Source: Vibrio thalassae
GTDB lineage: Bacteria; Pseudomonadota; Gammaproteobacteria; Enterobacterales; Vibrionaceae
Direction of reading: 5' to 3'
DNA length: 44,905 bases
Assembly: GCF_900089835.1 (NCBI RefSeq)
Contig: NZ_OANU01000141.1
Location: forward strand, 1-44,905
The position numbers and the translations under genes were made by a program. Under the pieces are notes generated by a model. That model saw only the letters and a program-made list of their open reading frames with translations, made no database searches and had not been told where the DNA came from. Below are positions 32,990-42,472 of this stretch, piece after piece. Positions within the stretch are counted from its first letter, which is position 1. Every line of letters begins with the position of its first letter.

Positions 32990-34852
32990 CTAATACGCCA
33001 TCGTTGTTCCTTCAAACAAGTGCTGCTGACTATACAACATGTAATTGATTCCGTTCTCATATTGTTCTTGAACACTCTTATCAGCTAAATCGCAATGTAC
33101 CGGTTCCAAATCGGTTGTATTTTCAGAGATCTGTGCGCAGCTCTCTAAATTTCCATTCTGAGCGTTAATTCTCATCAAAAGATGATTCGCTATCCAGAAG
33201 AATTCATTATTGACTGAAAAGTTCGCCCCTTCTTTATAGTCTTCTGATAACAGGCTATGCCCAGAGAACCAAGATGCATTACCGCCCATGATATCAAGTA
33301 TTGTTGGTGCTATATCACGATGCGATGCCGCGACCGGTTTATTGAGCACTGGGACATCAATATTAACACCACGCATCAAAAACGGAATTGAGACATGACG
33401 CAAATCATTTTTAGCCCCAATGGCCGTATGATCAGCCACCAGGATAATTAACGTCGGTTTGCTTACTTTACTTTCTATTTCAGTGACAAAGCGTTCTAAA
33501 GCTTGATCAGCATGATGCACGGTACTACGACGACGCTCATCTGGAGTCGCACTACCAAAAACATAATCGCTTTCAGACGGTAGGAAACTGTCGTGAGTCG
33601 TACCGGTGTTGATCACCATAAACTTGGGATGACTGCTTTTAGAGTCGAGTTGGCGAAGAGCAAAGTTATAGATACCATCGTCCATATAGCCCCAGTAGTT
33701 TGTTGCAAAACTACTGTCAGGAAAATCAAATTTCCCATATGAGTTTTCAAATCCTAATGACTGTGAAAAAGAGCCGACAATCCCTTGGCCACTGCCTTGA
33801 ATAATAGTGGTCTCCCATCCTTTATCTTTAAGTATTTGCGGTAAACATTGGTATTGCCTTGCCATCAAATCAGTACCCGCTACTGAGCTGCCTATAGGAT
33901 TTGGCATTGAGCACATAGTCGCGAAGATACCCTCAACGGTGCGAAATCCATTAGAATAAAACGATGACGTGGTTAAAGAGGATTTACGCAAACTATCAAA
34001 ATAAGGTGTCGCATCGACCTCAGCGCCATAATCCGCCATGTCTACAGCAGCCCAACTTTCTAATAACACCATTATAATGTCTAGTTCTTGTAACTCACTG
34101 ACATCACTTTCAAAGGATGTTTTGACTTTTTTCTGCAGCTCTAACATTTGTGTTTCAGTTTGTACTGGTGTCCATCGATACGCTATATTTTCCTTACTAA
34201 TAAAACCGTAATAAGTCATTGCATATGGCGCACTCCAAGCTACTCGAGCTAAATCTGCATCACCAATTTTATAGACACTCATAGGGCTTTGTGGATGATC
34301 ATCAAAACCACCTCTAATCACAAATACCGAAGAGGCGACAAATAGAATCCCACACAATAGGTTCTTGTACCATTTAGAGTAAAACTCTAGTTTGAACTTA
34401 CGCTTAACAATAATAGTAATGAAGAACAATGAAATCAGAGTCGCGCCAAGGAACAACCATGGATACTGAATGATTGCTGTACTTGCCAGTTCAAGCTCCA
34501 TCCCTTTGCCCAAACTAATATCCATTGTGATATGACGGCTAGCCTGACTCATATATATTGCATCAGCCATGGTCGAGAAAACCACACCTAAAACACTAAA
34601 GCTAAGCCCGAAAGCATAGAGATATTGGTAAAAGTTCTTAAATCGATAAAAGGGCGTAATGAATAAAAAACCCAATGCCGTAAGCATAAAGGAAACCGTA
34701 AGATCGAATCGTATTCCCCATGCTAAAGAATAGATAAAGTCGACAATACTTGTTGAGGTAAAATCAAATTCATACCAACCAATAAATACGGCTTTGGATA
34801 CAAATGCGCTAATGAAAATTAATGAAATTATTTTCATTAAAGAAATAAACAT
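32990..34852 (-). CDS. LTA synthase family (sulfatase-fold) membrane phosphotransferase
   Basis: The start at 34852 (MFISLMKIISLIFISAFVSK) has a strong GAGGG ribosome site and gives 620 residues. The open frame extends to 34921, overlapping hemW, and that part is unlikely. Five hydrophobic segments occupy the first 200 residues. A large periplasmic sulfatase/alkaline-phosphatase-fold domain follows, with VLLESWAA (metal Glu), NGFRTVEGIFAT (nucleophile Thr) and LVADHTAIG (metal Asp/His). In Gram-negatives the family includes OpgB-like phosphoglycerol transferases and related enzymes that modify periplasmic or surface glycans. The substrate here cannot be told. The gene is visibly more AT-rich than its neighbours and separates glsA from hemW, which suggests acquisition or lineage-specific retention. 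Confidence 0.85.
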   Translation of the reverse strand: MFISLMKIISLIFISAFVSKAVFIGWYEFDFTSTSIVDFIYSLAWGIRFDLTVSFMLTALGFLFITPFYRFKNFYQYLYAFGLSFSVLGVVFSTMADAIYMSQASRHITMDISLGKGMELELASTAIIQYPWLFLGATLISLFFITIIVKRKFKLEFYSKWYKNLLCGILFVASSVFVIRGGFDDHPQSPMSVYKIGDADLARVAWSAPYAMTYYGFISKENIAYRWTPVQTETQMLELQKKVKTSFESDVSELQELDIIMVLLESWAAVDMADYGAEVDATPYFDSLRKSSLTTSSFYSNGFRTVEGIFATMCSMPNPIGSSVAGTDLMARQYQCLPQILKDKGWETTIIQGSGQGIVGSFSQSLGFENSYGKFDFPDSSFATNYWGYMDDGIYNFALRQLDSKSSHPKFMVINTGTTHDSFLPSESDYVFGSATPDERRRSTVHHADQALERFVTEIESKVSKPTLIILVADHTAIGAKNDLRHVSIPFLMRGVNIDVPVLNKPVAASHRDIAPTILDIMGGNASWFSGHSLLSEDYKEGANFSVNNEFFWIANHLLMRINAQNGNLESCAQISENTTDLEPVHCDLADKSVQEQYENGINYMLYSQQHLFEGTTMAY

Positions 34853-34907
34853 GCTTACCCTCTTAATATAATAATGTTTATAAATCCTAGAAGGATTCGG
34901 CTGACAA

Positions 34908-36077
34908 CTAAATAGCGACAAACAACTCTAACAGGTCGTTTAAGAAGAGCTTACCTTTTTCTGTCACTCTCCAACTATTTTTCTCATCCACCAGATAACC
35001 CTTTTGCAGTGCTATGTTTAATGGTTGCTCTATTGTCTCCAGACTCAATCCCGTTAGATCAATAAAATCCCTCTTGTTGCACGGTTCCAACAATCTAAAG
35101 CGATTCATAAAGAACTCAAATGGACGGTCTTCCGGAGCCACTTCGGTCTGGGAGTCTAAATATGGTTTCAACATATTGAGGTAACCGCGTGGATGTTTCA
35201 CCTTAGTCGTGCGCACAATACGCCCATCGGCAAAGCTCAGTTTTCCGTGAGCGCCGCAGCCAATACCGAGGTAGTCACCAAAGCGCCAGTAGTTTAAGTT
35301 ATGCTGACATTGAAAGCCTGGTTTACTGTAGCCTGAAATCTCATACTGCTGATAGCCAGCCTCCACCAGCATTTGATGTCCTTGTTCAAAGATATCCCAC
35401 AGGTCATCTTCATCCGGAAGTGTAGGCGGCTTTGAATAGAACAGGGTATTTGGCTCTATGGTAAGTTGATACCATGAAAGATGTGGCGGTGCCAATTCAA
35501 TCGCCTGCTTTAGATCACTCAATGCATCATCAATAGATTGATCTGGTAATCCATGCATCAGATCCAAATTGAAGCTCTTTAGCCCAATTTCATGGGCCAA
35601 CTTAGCCGCATTGACCGCTTCACTTTCGCCATGAATTCGTCCCAAGCGCTCTAGTTTGGTTTGCTGAAAGCTTTGCACACCAATAGAGATGCGCGTAACG
35701 CCTGCGACTCGGTACTGCTCAAATCGAGCGGCTTCGATCGTTCCTGGATTGGCCTCCATGGTGATTTCTATGTCATCACGAAATGGAATACGATCCCTTA
35801 CTCCATCAAGCAACTGCTTAATGTATTCTGGCGCGATTAAACTTGGTGTACCACCACCAATAAAAATCGAATGAATTGGGCGAGTATCTGATGCCAACTG
35901 ATATTGACCAATATCAGTATCTAAATCCTCAAGTAACGCCGTGATGTACGCTTGTTGGGGAATATCTCCCTTTTGAGCATGCGAGTTAAAGTCACAATAT
36001 GGACATTTTTGTACACACCAAGGAATATGGATATAGAGACTCAGCGGCGGCGGCACTAACACAGGAGGTTGTTTCAT
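34908..36077 (-). CDS. hemW: HemW, radical-SAM haem chaperone
   Basis: The 389-residue protein has the radical SAM CxxxCxxC motif at Cys21/25/28 (IPWCVQKCPYCDFNSH), with GGGTPSL, the AdoMet-side EANPGTIE and a C-terminal HemN_C-type domain. It is often misannotated as coproporphyrinogen III oxidase. Those enzymes have an extra Cys (CxxxCxxCxC), while here Phe follows Asp after the third Cys, as in HemW, which inserts haem into respiratory enzymes. It begins 1 bp after the rdgB stop, so it is translationally linked. Confidence 0.93.
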   Translation of the reverse strand: MKQPPVLVPPPLSLYIHIPWCVQKCPYCDFNSHAQKGDIPQQAYITALLEDLDTDIGQYQLASDTRPIHSIFIGGGTPSLIAPEYIKQLLDGVRDRIPFRDDIEITMEANPGTIEAARFEQYRVAGVTRISIGVQSFQQTKLERLGRIHGESEAVNAAKLAHEIGLKSFNLDLMHGLPDQSIDDALSDLKQAIELAPPHLSWYQLTIEPNTLFYSKPPTLPDEDDLWDIFEQGHQMLVEAGYQQYEISGYSKPGFQCQHNLNYWRFGDYLGIGCGAHGKLSFADGRIVRTTKVKHPRGYLNMLKPYLDSQTEVAPEDRPFEFFMNRFRLLEPCNKRDFIDLTGLSLETIEQPLNIALQKGYLVDEKNSWRVTEKGKLFLNDLLELFVAI

Positions 36078-36078
36078 C

Positions 36079-36681
36079 TTAAATACCTTGCGCCTGAATC
36101 GTTGCGAAAAGCTCTTTTAATGCCTTACCTCTGTGTGATAGCTGCTTTTTACGTGCTGGTTCTAGGTCCGCAGACGCACAGTTGTCTTCAGGCACAAAGA
36201 AAATCGGATCATAACCAAAACCATTGTCACCGCTTGGCTCAGTCAGGATACGGCCTTCCCATTTGCCATGGCAAACTATCGGCGTAGGATCAGCAGCATG
36301 ACGCATTAGCACCAACACACAGTGAAAACGTGCGGTTCTTTGCGCTTCAGGCACCCCTGACAACTCTTCTAGTACCTTATCTATATTGCGCTTGTCCGTC
36401 GCGCCTTCTCCAGAGTAACGAGCAGAGTAAATACCCGGCGCGCCTTTTAGATAATCGACTTCTAACCCAGAGTCATCCGCAATCGCAGCTAGTCCCGTTT
36501 CTTGAGCAGCATGTCTGGCCTTAATGATGGCATTCTCGATGAATGTGGTACCCGTTTCCGCCACTTCTGAGACATTGAATTCATTTTGGGCATGGACTTC
36601 AAAACCAAAATCAGACAGCAAGTCAGCCATCTCTTTCACTTTGCCTTGATTGCCGGTTGCAAGTACGATTTTTTTGCTCAT
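36079..36681 (-). CDS. rdgB: dITP/XTP pyrophosphatase
   Basis: The 200-residue HAM1/RdgB-family enzyme hydrolyses dITP, ITP and XTP, removing deaminated purine nucleotides. The sequence begins with KKIVLATGNQGKVKEM. The catalytic Asp region is AIADDSGLEVDYL, and the C-terminal specificity motif is LSHRGKAL. It lies 48 bp after the DUF4426 gene and 1 bp before hemW. Confidence 0.95.
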   Translation of the reverse strand: MSKKIVLATGNQGKVKEMADLLSDFGFEVHAQNEFNVSEVAETGTTFIENAIIKARHAAQETGLAAIADDSGLEVDYLKGAPGIYSARYSGEGATDKRNIDKVLEELSGVPEAQRTARFHCVLVLMRHAADPTPIVCHGKWEGRILTEPSGDNGFGYDPIFFVPEDNCASADLEPARKKQLSHRGKALKELFATIQAQGI

Positions 36682-36729
36682 GGGATTCTCTCGAGTTAGT
36701 AAGCTTACGCGTTGGTATTTATTGGAACC

Positions 36730-37161
36730 TTAAGGTTCTACATACAGTTTCTGGCTAAAGGTAATAGGACCGCGACCTTTGTTTCCAGCATCAATATCAA
36801 TCGTGAATCGGTATTGCTCTTCGTTCACGATAGGAAATTGGGCCAAGTAGTATATCGCATCTCCTTCCTTAATTTCTTTAAACTCGAGCGTTTTGGTTTG
36901 ACCAATAAGGTTTTTAGCATTGCCTTTTATCGATACAGGCATGGCAGGCTTGCCTGCGCTTGAGCGGTCAAGAACACTGATATTCACTGTTGCAACAAAC
37001 TCATTCCGCTTCAAACCGTAGCTACGCGCCACTTGTGGCGTGATAAATGTTGAGTTGAACACCACATAATGTACTTCTGCATCTTTGATTGTTTTGAACT
37101 GTTCAGCTTGAGCCAACCCAGTCACCATCAATGCCGAAATCAACAATAACCATTTTTTCAT
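36730..37161 (-). CDS. DUF4426 periplasmic protein of unknown function
   Basis: The 143-residue protein has a clear Sec signal peptide (MKKWLLLISALMVTGLAQA, cleavage after AQA) and a beta-rich mature part with VHYVVFNSTFITPQVARSYG, the DUF4426 family hallmark. Its function is unknown. It occupies a fixed place between yggU and rdgB in vibrios. There are no cysteines in the mature part. Confidence 0.88.
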   Translation of the reverse strand: MKKWLLLISALMVTGLAQAEQFKTIKDAEVHYVVFNSTFITPQVARSYGLKRNEFVATVNISVLDRSSAGKPAMPVSIKGNAKNLIGQTKTLEFKEIKEGDAIYYLAQFPIVNEEQYRFTIDIDAGNKGRGPITFSQKLYVEP

Positions 37162-37185
37162 TATTCTTCTCCTTTGAAAAAGCCC

Positions 37186-37473
37186 TCATAAGAGGGCCAT
37201 AAATTCCTTGGGAATCAGTGCAGGTGACACTATTCGAAGTTGTTTGTGCCTTCCAAGCTCACCTTTCTCAATCAACACTTGTCCCTTTGCGACTTTAAAT
37301 TGTTTAGCAAGGTACTTGCTCAAATGCGCATTGGCCTTTCCATCAACAGGAGGGGCAGTAATCGCCACCTTAAATTCTTCTCCATGCTCTCCCACCAGCT
37401 TGTCTCGACTGGCTTTAGGTTGAACATAAATATGAAGAATAAGGTCTTCTCCATCCTGTTTTACGGCTGACAT
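37186..37473 (-). CDS. yggU: DUF167 family protein YggU
   Basis: The start at 37473 (MSAVKQDGEDLILHIYVQPK) gives 95 residues and overlaps the yggT stop by one base (TAATG), so the two are translationally coupled. The frame extends 5 codons further into yggT. DUF167 hallmarks are VQPKASRD and APPVDGKANAHL. The molecular role is not established. Confidence 0.9.
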   Translation of the reverse strand: MSAVKQDGEDLILHIYVQPKASRDKLVGEHGEEFKVAITAPPVDGKANAHLSKYLAKQFKVAKGQVLIEKGELGRHKQLRIVSPALIPKEFMALL

Positions 37474-38030
37474 TAAAGTCGATACCAAATTGGACCAATA
37501 AGATCGCCCATTAGGAAATTAGCAAACTGCAGCACAATAAATAGCACTAACACACTCAAATCAAACCCACCCATTGCTGGAATGATTCGGCGAATTGGTG
37601 CCAACATAGGCTCTGTCAATTGATGGAAGACATACTCAATCGGACTACGCCCTTGACTGACCCAGCTTAAGATTGCACGAATTAATAGTACCCAGAACAA
37701 CAAGCCACCCGCGGCTTTAATAAGAGAAAGCAAACCTAGGAACAAGAAGTCAGCACCAAAGCTAAAGTTGCCACCAGAAGCTATCAGTACCAAAGCCACG
37801 TATTTACCAACACAAAGAACGTAAGCAAACAATAACGTCGCCATATCAATAGCGCCAATAGACGGAATCATTCGTCTTAGTGGCGCTACTACAGGTTGGG
37901 TTGCTTTCACAATAAACTGTGAAAACGGGTTGTAGAAGTCTGCGCGTGCTGCCTGTAGCCAAATGCGCAAAATCACGACCATAATGTAGAGATCAAACAA
38001 GGTCGAAACCAAGAAACTCATTGAATTCAT
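37473..38030 (-). CDS. yggT: YggT family inner-membrane protein
   Basis: The 185-residue membrane protein has two YGGT repeats, each with hydrophobic helices and an amphipathic stretch of the form PVVAPLRRMIPSIGAIDMA (first) and PMLAPIRRIIPAMGGFDLS (second). Related proteins act in osmotic tolerance, division or photosynthesis (YlmG/CCB3). The role in vibrios is open. It lies 31 bp after proC and overlaps yggU. Confidence 0.92.
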   Translation of the reverse strand: MNSMSFLVSTLFDLYIMVVILRIWLQAARADFYNPFSQFIVKATQPVVAPLRRMIPSIGAIDMATLLFAYVLCVGKYVALVLIASGGNFSFGADFLFLGLLSLIKAAGGLLFWVLLIRAILSWVSQGRSPIEYVFHQLTEPMLAPIRRIIPAMGGFDLSVLVLFIVLQFANFLMGDLIGPIWYRL

Positions 38031-38061
38031 AACTAGCCCTTACGAGTTATCATTGTTGGGA

Positions 38062-38880
38062 TTAAAACAGTTTTTCCATTTCTTCAGCACGGGTCACGGC
38101 CGATTGCATCGCTTTAGCAACAATGCCTCGAATATCATTTTCCTCAAGCGTACGAACCGCTTCTGCCGTTGTCCCTCCTTTAGAGGTGACCTGTTGGCGC
38201 AGGGTAGCTAAATCAGTATCTGGATTCTCATTAACCATTTTAGCTGCGCCTAATGCGGTTTGTTGCACCAACAGTCGAGCGGTGTCTTCATCAAAGCCAC
38301 TTGCTATCGCTTGTTGCTGAATCGCTTCCATGAACAGGAAGAAATACGCCGGAGCACTACCAGCGGCAGCGATAATGTCATTGATACCGGATTCTTGTTC
38401 AACCCAACAAACTTTACCAACAGCCTGCATCAGCTCACCTGCATAGGTTTTATCACTAACTGGTGTTATTGGGGAAGCAAATAGACCACTCATACCCTCA
38501 CCTAATAAAGAAGGGGTATTCGGCATTACTCGAATCAGATTTAGTGGGTTGGCAAACATTTGTTGCAGACGCTCTATTGAGATTCCGGCCGCAATTGAAA
38601 TGACAAGTTTGCCCTGAAAATCAATCGACTGAAGTGGTTTAGCTACTTGTTCCATCAATTGAGGTTTCACAGCCATCACAATCACATCGGCTTGTTGTGC
38701 TGCCTCAGTATTGTTCGTCGTCACTTGAATATCATAAGCCTGCTGCAAAGCAACTAACTTTGCTTCGCTAGGATTTGTCGCAGTAATACAATCTGGACGG
38801 TAGCCACTGGCCACCAATCCCGCGACGATGGAGCGAGTCATATTGCCCGCACCAATGAATGCGATCTTTCTTTGTTCCAT
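38062..38880 (-). CDS. proC: Pyrroline-5-carboxylate reductase
   Basis: The 272-residue enzyme does the last step of proline synthesis, reducing P5C with NAD(P)H. The N-terminal Rossmann motif is IAFIGAGNMTRSI. AVKPQLM, RVMPNTPSLLGEGM and the C-terminal signature QVTSKGGTTAEAVRTLE are diagnostic. It lies 46 bp after yggS and before yggT. Confidence 0.96.
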   Translation of the reverse strand: MEQRKIAFIGAGNMTRSIVAGLVASGYRPDCITATNPSEAKLVALQQAYDIQVTTNNTEAAQQADVIVMAVKPQLMEQVAKPLQSIDFQGKLVISIAAGISIERLQQMFANPLNLIRVMPNTPSLLGEGMSGLFASPITPVSDKTYAGELMQAVGKVCWVEQESGINDIIAAAGSAPAYFFLFMEAIQQQAIASGFDEDTARLLVQQTALGAAKMVNENPDTDLATLRQQVTSKGGTTAEAVRTLEENDIRGIVAKAMQSAVTRAEEMEKLF

Positions 38881-38926
38881 TAACCCTATCCTAAATTAGA
38901 GGTACTTTGCGTCACTCTCTTATATG

Positions 38927-39637
38927 TTACGCTTTGTTGCTGTAATCTCTCGCACCAAAGATAGCCGTTCCAATTCGAACTATGGTACTTCCAGCTTCTA
39001 TCGCTGCTTCCATATCGCCACTCATACCCATCGATAGCGTATCGACTTGAGGGTACTTTTCTGCCAGTAAGTTTTTGACCTCTGCCAGTGCTTTAAAGGC
39101 ATTAAGCTGAGATTGATAGTCACTGACATTTTCTGGAATTGACATTACTCCTCTTAACGTGAGGTTGGGCAATGAAGAAATCAATTGGGCAAGCTCTAAA
39201 ACTTGCTGACTGTTAACACCAGACTTACTCTCTTCGCTGCTGGTATTTACCTGGATCAACACTTGAATTGGCGTCATACCTTCAGGGCGCTGATCACTAA
39301 GTCGTTGGGCTATCTTGGCACGATCTACGGTATGAACCCAATCAAAGTGCTCTGCGACCGGTCGTGTTTTATTCGATTGAATAGGGCCAATAAAGTGCCA
39401 TTCAATTTCGATATCACTATGGTGTTCATTAAAATAGGCGACTTTAGATACCCCCTCCTGAACATAGTTTTCGCCAAAAAGACGTTGACCTGCCTGACAT
39501 GCGTCTAAAATTGCCTCCACAGGCTTAGTTTTACTGACCGCGAGCAATTGCACATCACCTTGCGCTCTCCCGCACTTTTGCTCAGCCTGTGCAATTTGGG
39601 AGGTGATTAGTTCGATATTTTGTTGAATACTAGTCAT
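38927..39637 (-). CDS. yggS: YggS, PLP homeostasis protein
   Basis: The 236-residue fold-type III PLP-binding protein (PLPBP/YBL036C family) has Lys36 in LLAVSKTKP as the Schiff-base lysine, and FGENYVQEG, HFIGPIQSNKTR and SMGMSGDMEAAIEAGSTIVRIG. It keeps free PLP and amino-acid balance. It diverges from pilT with only 25 bp between start codons. Confidence 0.95.
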   Translation of the reverse strand: MTSIQQNIELITSQIAQAEQKCGRAQGDVQLLAVSKTKPVEAILDACQAGQRLFGENYVQEGVSKVAYFNEHHSDIEIEWHFIGPIQSNKTRPVAEHFDWVHTVDRAKIAQRLSDQRPEGMTPIQVLIQVNTSSEESKSGVNSQQVLELAQLISSLPNLTLRGVMSIPENVSDYQSQLNAFKALAEVKNLLAEKYPQVDTLSMGMSGDMEAAIEAGSTIVRIGTAIFGARDYSNKA

Positions 39638-39662
39638 AGCTTATAAATTATAAGGAAAATGA

Positions 39663-40703
39663 ATGGATATCACCGAGTTACTAGACTTTAGTGTAAAGCA
39701 TAACGCTTCAGATCTACACCTTTCTGCCGGTGTCCCACCTATGGTACGCATTGATGGTGAAGTAAGAAAGCTTGGTATTCCTGCCCTTGAGCATTCTGAG
39801 GTCCATAAATTAATTTTTGACATTATGAACGATAAGCAGCGCGGCGAATACGAGGAGCATCTCGAAATCGATTTCTCATTTGATGTTCCAGATATCGGTC
39901 GTTTTCGTGTTAATGCATTTAACCAGTCGCGCGGGTGCTCCGCTGTTTTTCGGACCATCCCCAACCAAGTTCCAACACTGGCCCAAATAGACGCCCCAGA
40001 CAAGTTTGCCGAGATAGCCAGTTTAGAACGCGGATTGGTGTTAGTAACAGGACCAACAGGGTCTGGTAAATCGACCACACTCGCTGCCATGGTTGATCAT
40101 ATAAACCAACATCAAAACAAACATATCCTGACCATTGAAGATCCTATTGAGTTTGTCCATCAAAATAAAAAGTGTTTAGTTAACCAACGAGAAGTTCATC
40201 GTGATACCCACAGCTTTAAAGCAGCGCTCCGCTCTGCACTGCGTGAAGACCCGGACATTATTTTGGTCGGTGAGCTTCGAGATCAAGAGACCATCAGTTT
40301 AGCTCTTACCGCTGCCGAAACGGGTCACTTAGTATTTGGTACCCTACACACAAGTTCTGCAGCCAAAACCATTGACCGAATCATTGATGTCTTTCCAGGC
40401 CAAGACAAAGAAATGGTTCGCTCTATGCTATCAGAATCGTTACGGGTCGTTATCGCGCAAACTCTGTTGAAACGCGTGGGAGGTGGGCGCATCGCCTGTC
40501 ATGAAATCATGCTAGCAACACCCGCTATCAGAAACCTCATTCGAGAAGATAAAGTGGCTCAGATGTCCTCAATTATCCAAACCGGTGCGGCAAGTGGTAT
40601 GCAGACCATGGAACAGCATTCTAAACGGTTGTTATCTCAAGGGCTGGTTGAACTAGAAGAAGTGAATAAGAAGATTGAACAGCACGGTTCAATGTTTCAA
40701 TAG
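39663..40703 (+). CDS. pilT: Type IV pilus retraction ATPase PilT
   Basis: This 346-residue hexameric motor depolymerises the pilus for twitching and DNA uptake. Walker A GPTGSGKST lies at 130-138, with the Asp box DPDIILVGELRD and His box TGHLVFGTLHTSSA. The C-terminal ATPAIRNLIREDK matches the AIRNLIRE motif needed for retraction. There is no tetracysteine zinc motif, unlike PilB. pilU follows after 9 bp. Confidence 0.97.
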   Translation: MDITELLDFSVKHNASDLHLSAGVPPMVRIDGEVRKLGIPALEHSEVHKLIFDIMNDKQRGEYEEHLEIDFSFDVPDIGRFRVNAFNQSRGCSAVFRTIPNQVPTLAQIDAPDKFAEIASLERGLVLVTGPTGSGKSTTLAAMVDHINQHQNKHILTIEDPIEFVHQNKKCLVNQREVHRDTHSFKAALRSALREDPDIILVGELRDQETISLALTAAETGHLVFGTLHTSSAAKTIDRIIDVFPGQDKEMVRSMLSESLRVVIAQTLLKRVGGGRIACHEIMLATPAIRNLIREDKVAQMSSIIQTGAASGMQTMEQHSKRLLSQGLVELEEVNKKIEQHGSMFQ

Positions 40704-40712
40704 GACAAGATA

Positions 40713-41822
40713 ATGCACAACATTGATACCATTCTAAATCACATGCTTGATGAAAAAGCCTCTGACCTTTATCTAACCGTCGGTGCGCCACTGCTATATC
40801 GCGTAGATGGCGAACTGCAACCGAAAGACGACAAGCTCACTACAGAGGCGATTCAAGCGCTTTTAAGTAGCGTCATGGACTCATCTAAGTACTCGGAATA
40901 TCAGACAACAAAAGAAGCCAATTTTGCGATAGTAAAGCCATACGGGCGATTTAGAGTAAGTGCCTTCTACCAGCGAGAACTGCCTGGTGTAGTCATCAGG
41001 AGAATTGAAACTCAGATACCGACCTTCGAGCAGCTTTCGTTGCCAGAAGTAGTGCAAGATCTTGCAATAGCCAAACGCGGTTTAGTCTTAGTGGTAGGAG
41101 CTACTGGCTCTGGTAAATCTACCACTATGGCAGCGATGACGGGTTATCGAAATCAGCACCGCAGTGGTCATATTCTTACCGTCGAAGATCCCATCGAATT
41201 CGTTCATGAGCACGCAAAATGTATCGTTACGCAGCGTGAGGTTGGGTTGGACACTGAAAGCTATGAAGTCGCTCTTAAAAATTCACTCCGCCAAGCTCCT
41301 GATATGATTTTAATTGGTGAAATACGTTCTAGGGAAACGATGGAATACGCTATGTCCTTTGCTGAAACTGGGCACCTTTGTATTGCGACATTGCATGCGA
41401 ATAATGCTAGCCAAGCGTTAGAGCGGATACTTCACCTCACACCGGAAGATAGACGAGAACAGTTCCTTTTTGACTTATCTTCGAATTTAAAAGGTATCGT
41501 AGGTCAACAACTCATTAGAGATAAGAATGGACAGGGTCGCCATGGTGTTTTCGAGGTGCTTCTAAATAGCCCTCGCATTTCCGATCTCATTCGTAAAGGT
41601 GATTTACATGAAATCAAAGCCGCAATTGCAAAAGGTAAAGAAGTCGGAATGCAAACCTTTGACCAAGCCTTATTTGATTTGGTATCAGCAGGCAAGATAA
41701 ATCAAGAGGACGCTTTGCACAGTGCGGATTCGCAAAATGATCTCAGATTAATGCTAAAACTTCAAAGTAACGACAGTAATAGCCCATCAACTCTCAGTGA
41801 TATTAAGATTGACATGAGCTAA
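40713..41822 (+). CDS. pilU: PilT-dependent accessory retraction ATPase PilU
   Basis: The 369-residue PilT paralogue has Walker A GATGSGKS at 129-136, Asp box APDMILIGEIR, and His box TGHLCIATLHANNASQ. The C-terminal motif region reads NSPRISDLIRKGD in place of AIRNLIRE, as is usual for PilU, which adds force only when PilT is present. The C-terminal tail is longer and polar. It is co-transcribed with pilT. Confidence 0.95.
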   Translation: MHNIDTILNHMLDEKASDLYLTVGAPLLYRVDGELQPKDDKLTTEAIQALLSSVMDSSKYSEYQTTKEANFAIVKPYGRFRVSAFYQRELPGVVIRRIETQIPTFEQLSLPEVVQDLAIAKRGLVLVVGATGSGKSTTMAAMTGYRNQHRSGHILTVEDPIEFVHEHAKCIVTQREVGLDTESYEVALKNSLRQAPDMILIGEIRSRETMEYAMSFAETGHLCIATLHANNASQALERILHLTPEDRREQFLFDLSSNLKGIVGQQLIRDKNGQGRHGVFEVLLNSPRISDLIRKGDLHEIKAAIAKGKEVGMQTFDQALFDLVSAGKINQEDALHSADSQNDLRLMLKLQSNDSNSPSTLSDIKIDMS

Positions 41823-41914
41823 GCACAGGCTTCAACCAACTGTGTAAGAAAACAGCGAAAAGACTGTATAGCTGTATACGGTCTTATTAGGCAGCGGATA
41901 GATAAATCGAAGAC

Positions 41915-41948
41915 AACAAAAAAGGCTGCATCTTACGATGCAGCCTTT
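41915..41948. terminator. Terminator of tRNA operon 2
   Basis: A 12-bp perfect stem (AAAGGCTGCATC at 41921-41932 and its complement at 41937-41948) has a 4-nt loop and A-runs that are T-runs on the minus strand. It is the sister of the operon 1 terminator, with covarying stem changes (GGCTGC versus GGCCGC). Confidence 0.88.
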
Positions 41949-41954
41949 ATAATG

Positions 41955-42030
41955 TGGCTCCCCCTGCGGGACTCGAACCTGCGACATACGGATTAACAGT
42001 CCGCCGTTCTACCAACTGAACTAAGGGGGA
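41955..42030 (-). tRNA. tRNA-Asn(GTT)
   Basis: A 76-nt cloverleaf with CCA and anticodon GTT. The T arm is GCAGG-TTCGAGT-CCCGC, leaving an A51-C63 mismatch in the middle of the T stem. It is last in operon 2. Confidence 0.95.
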
Positions 42031-42050
42031 ATTACTTTTCAGTAATTAAA

Positions 42051-42126
<76 letters not shown>

Positions 42127-42158
42127 ACTGCAAGCAAGCTCTCGCTTACTCTTAAAAG

Positions 42159-42234
42159 TGGCTCCCCCTGCGGGACTCGAACCTGCGACATACGGATTAA
42201 CAGTCCGCCGTTCTACCAACTGAACTAAGGGGGA
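42159..42234 (-). tRNA. tRNA-Asn(GTT)
   Basis: A 76-nt cloverleaf with CCA, the same sequence as the copy at 41955, including the A51-C63 T-stem mismatch. Confidence 0.95.
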
Positions 42235-42254
42235 ATTACTTTTCAGTAATTAAA

Positions 42255-42330
<76 letters not shown>

Positions 42331-42386
42331 GACACTTTATTTGTTATTGCTCGTACTACTGTTAACAGCACCAACAATCTAAATTG

Positions 42387-42462
42387 TGGTGCCCGGAGGC
42401 GGAATCGAACCACCGACACGAGGATTTTCAATCCTCTGCTCTACCGACTGAGCTATCCGGGC
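42387..42462 (-). tRNA. tRNA-Phe(GAA)
   Basis: A 76-nt cloverleaf with CCA and acceptor GCCCGGA/TCCGGGC, identical to the copy at 28285. It is first in operon 2. Confidence 0.96.
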
Positions 42463-42472
42463 GACGAGGTGT

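Noticed and set aside
34853..34921. Upstream start of the LTA-synthase-like protein overlapping hemW
   Set aside because: The internal ATG at 34852 has a strong ribosome site and starts directly with the first membrane helix.
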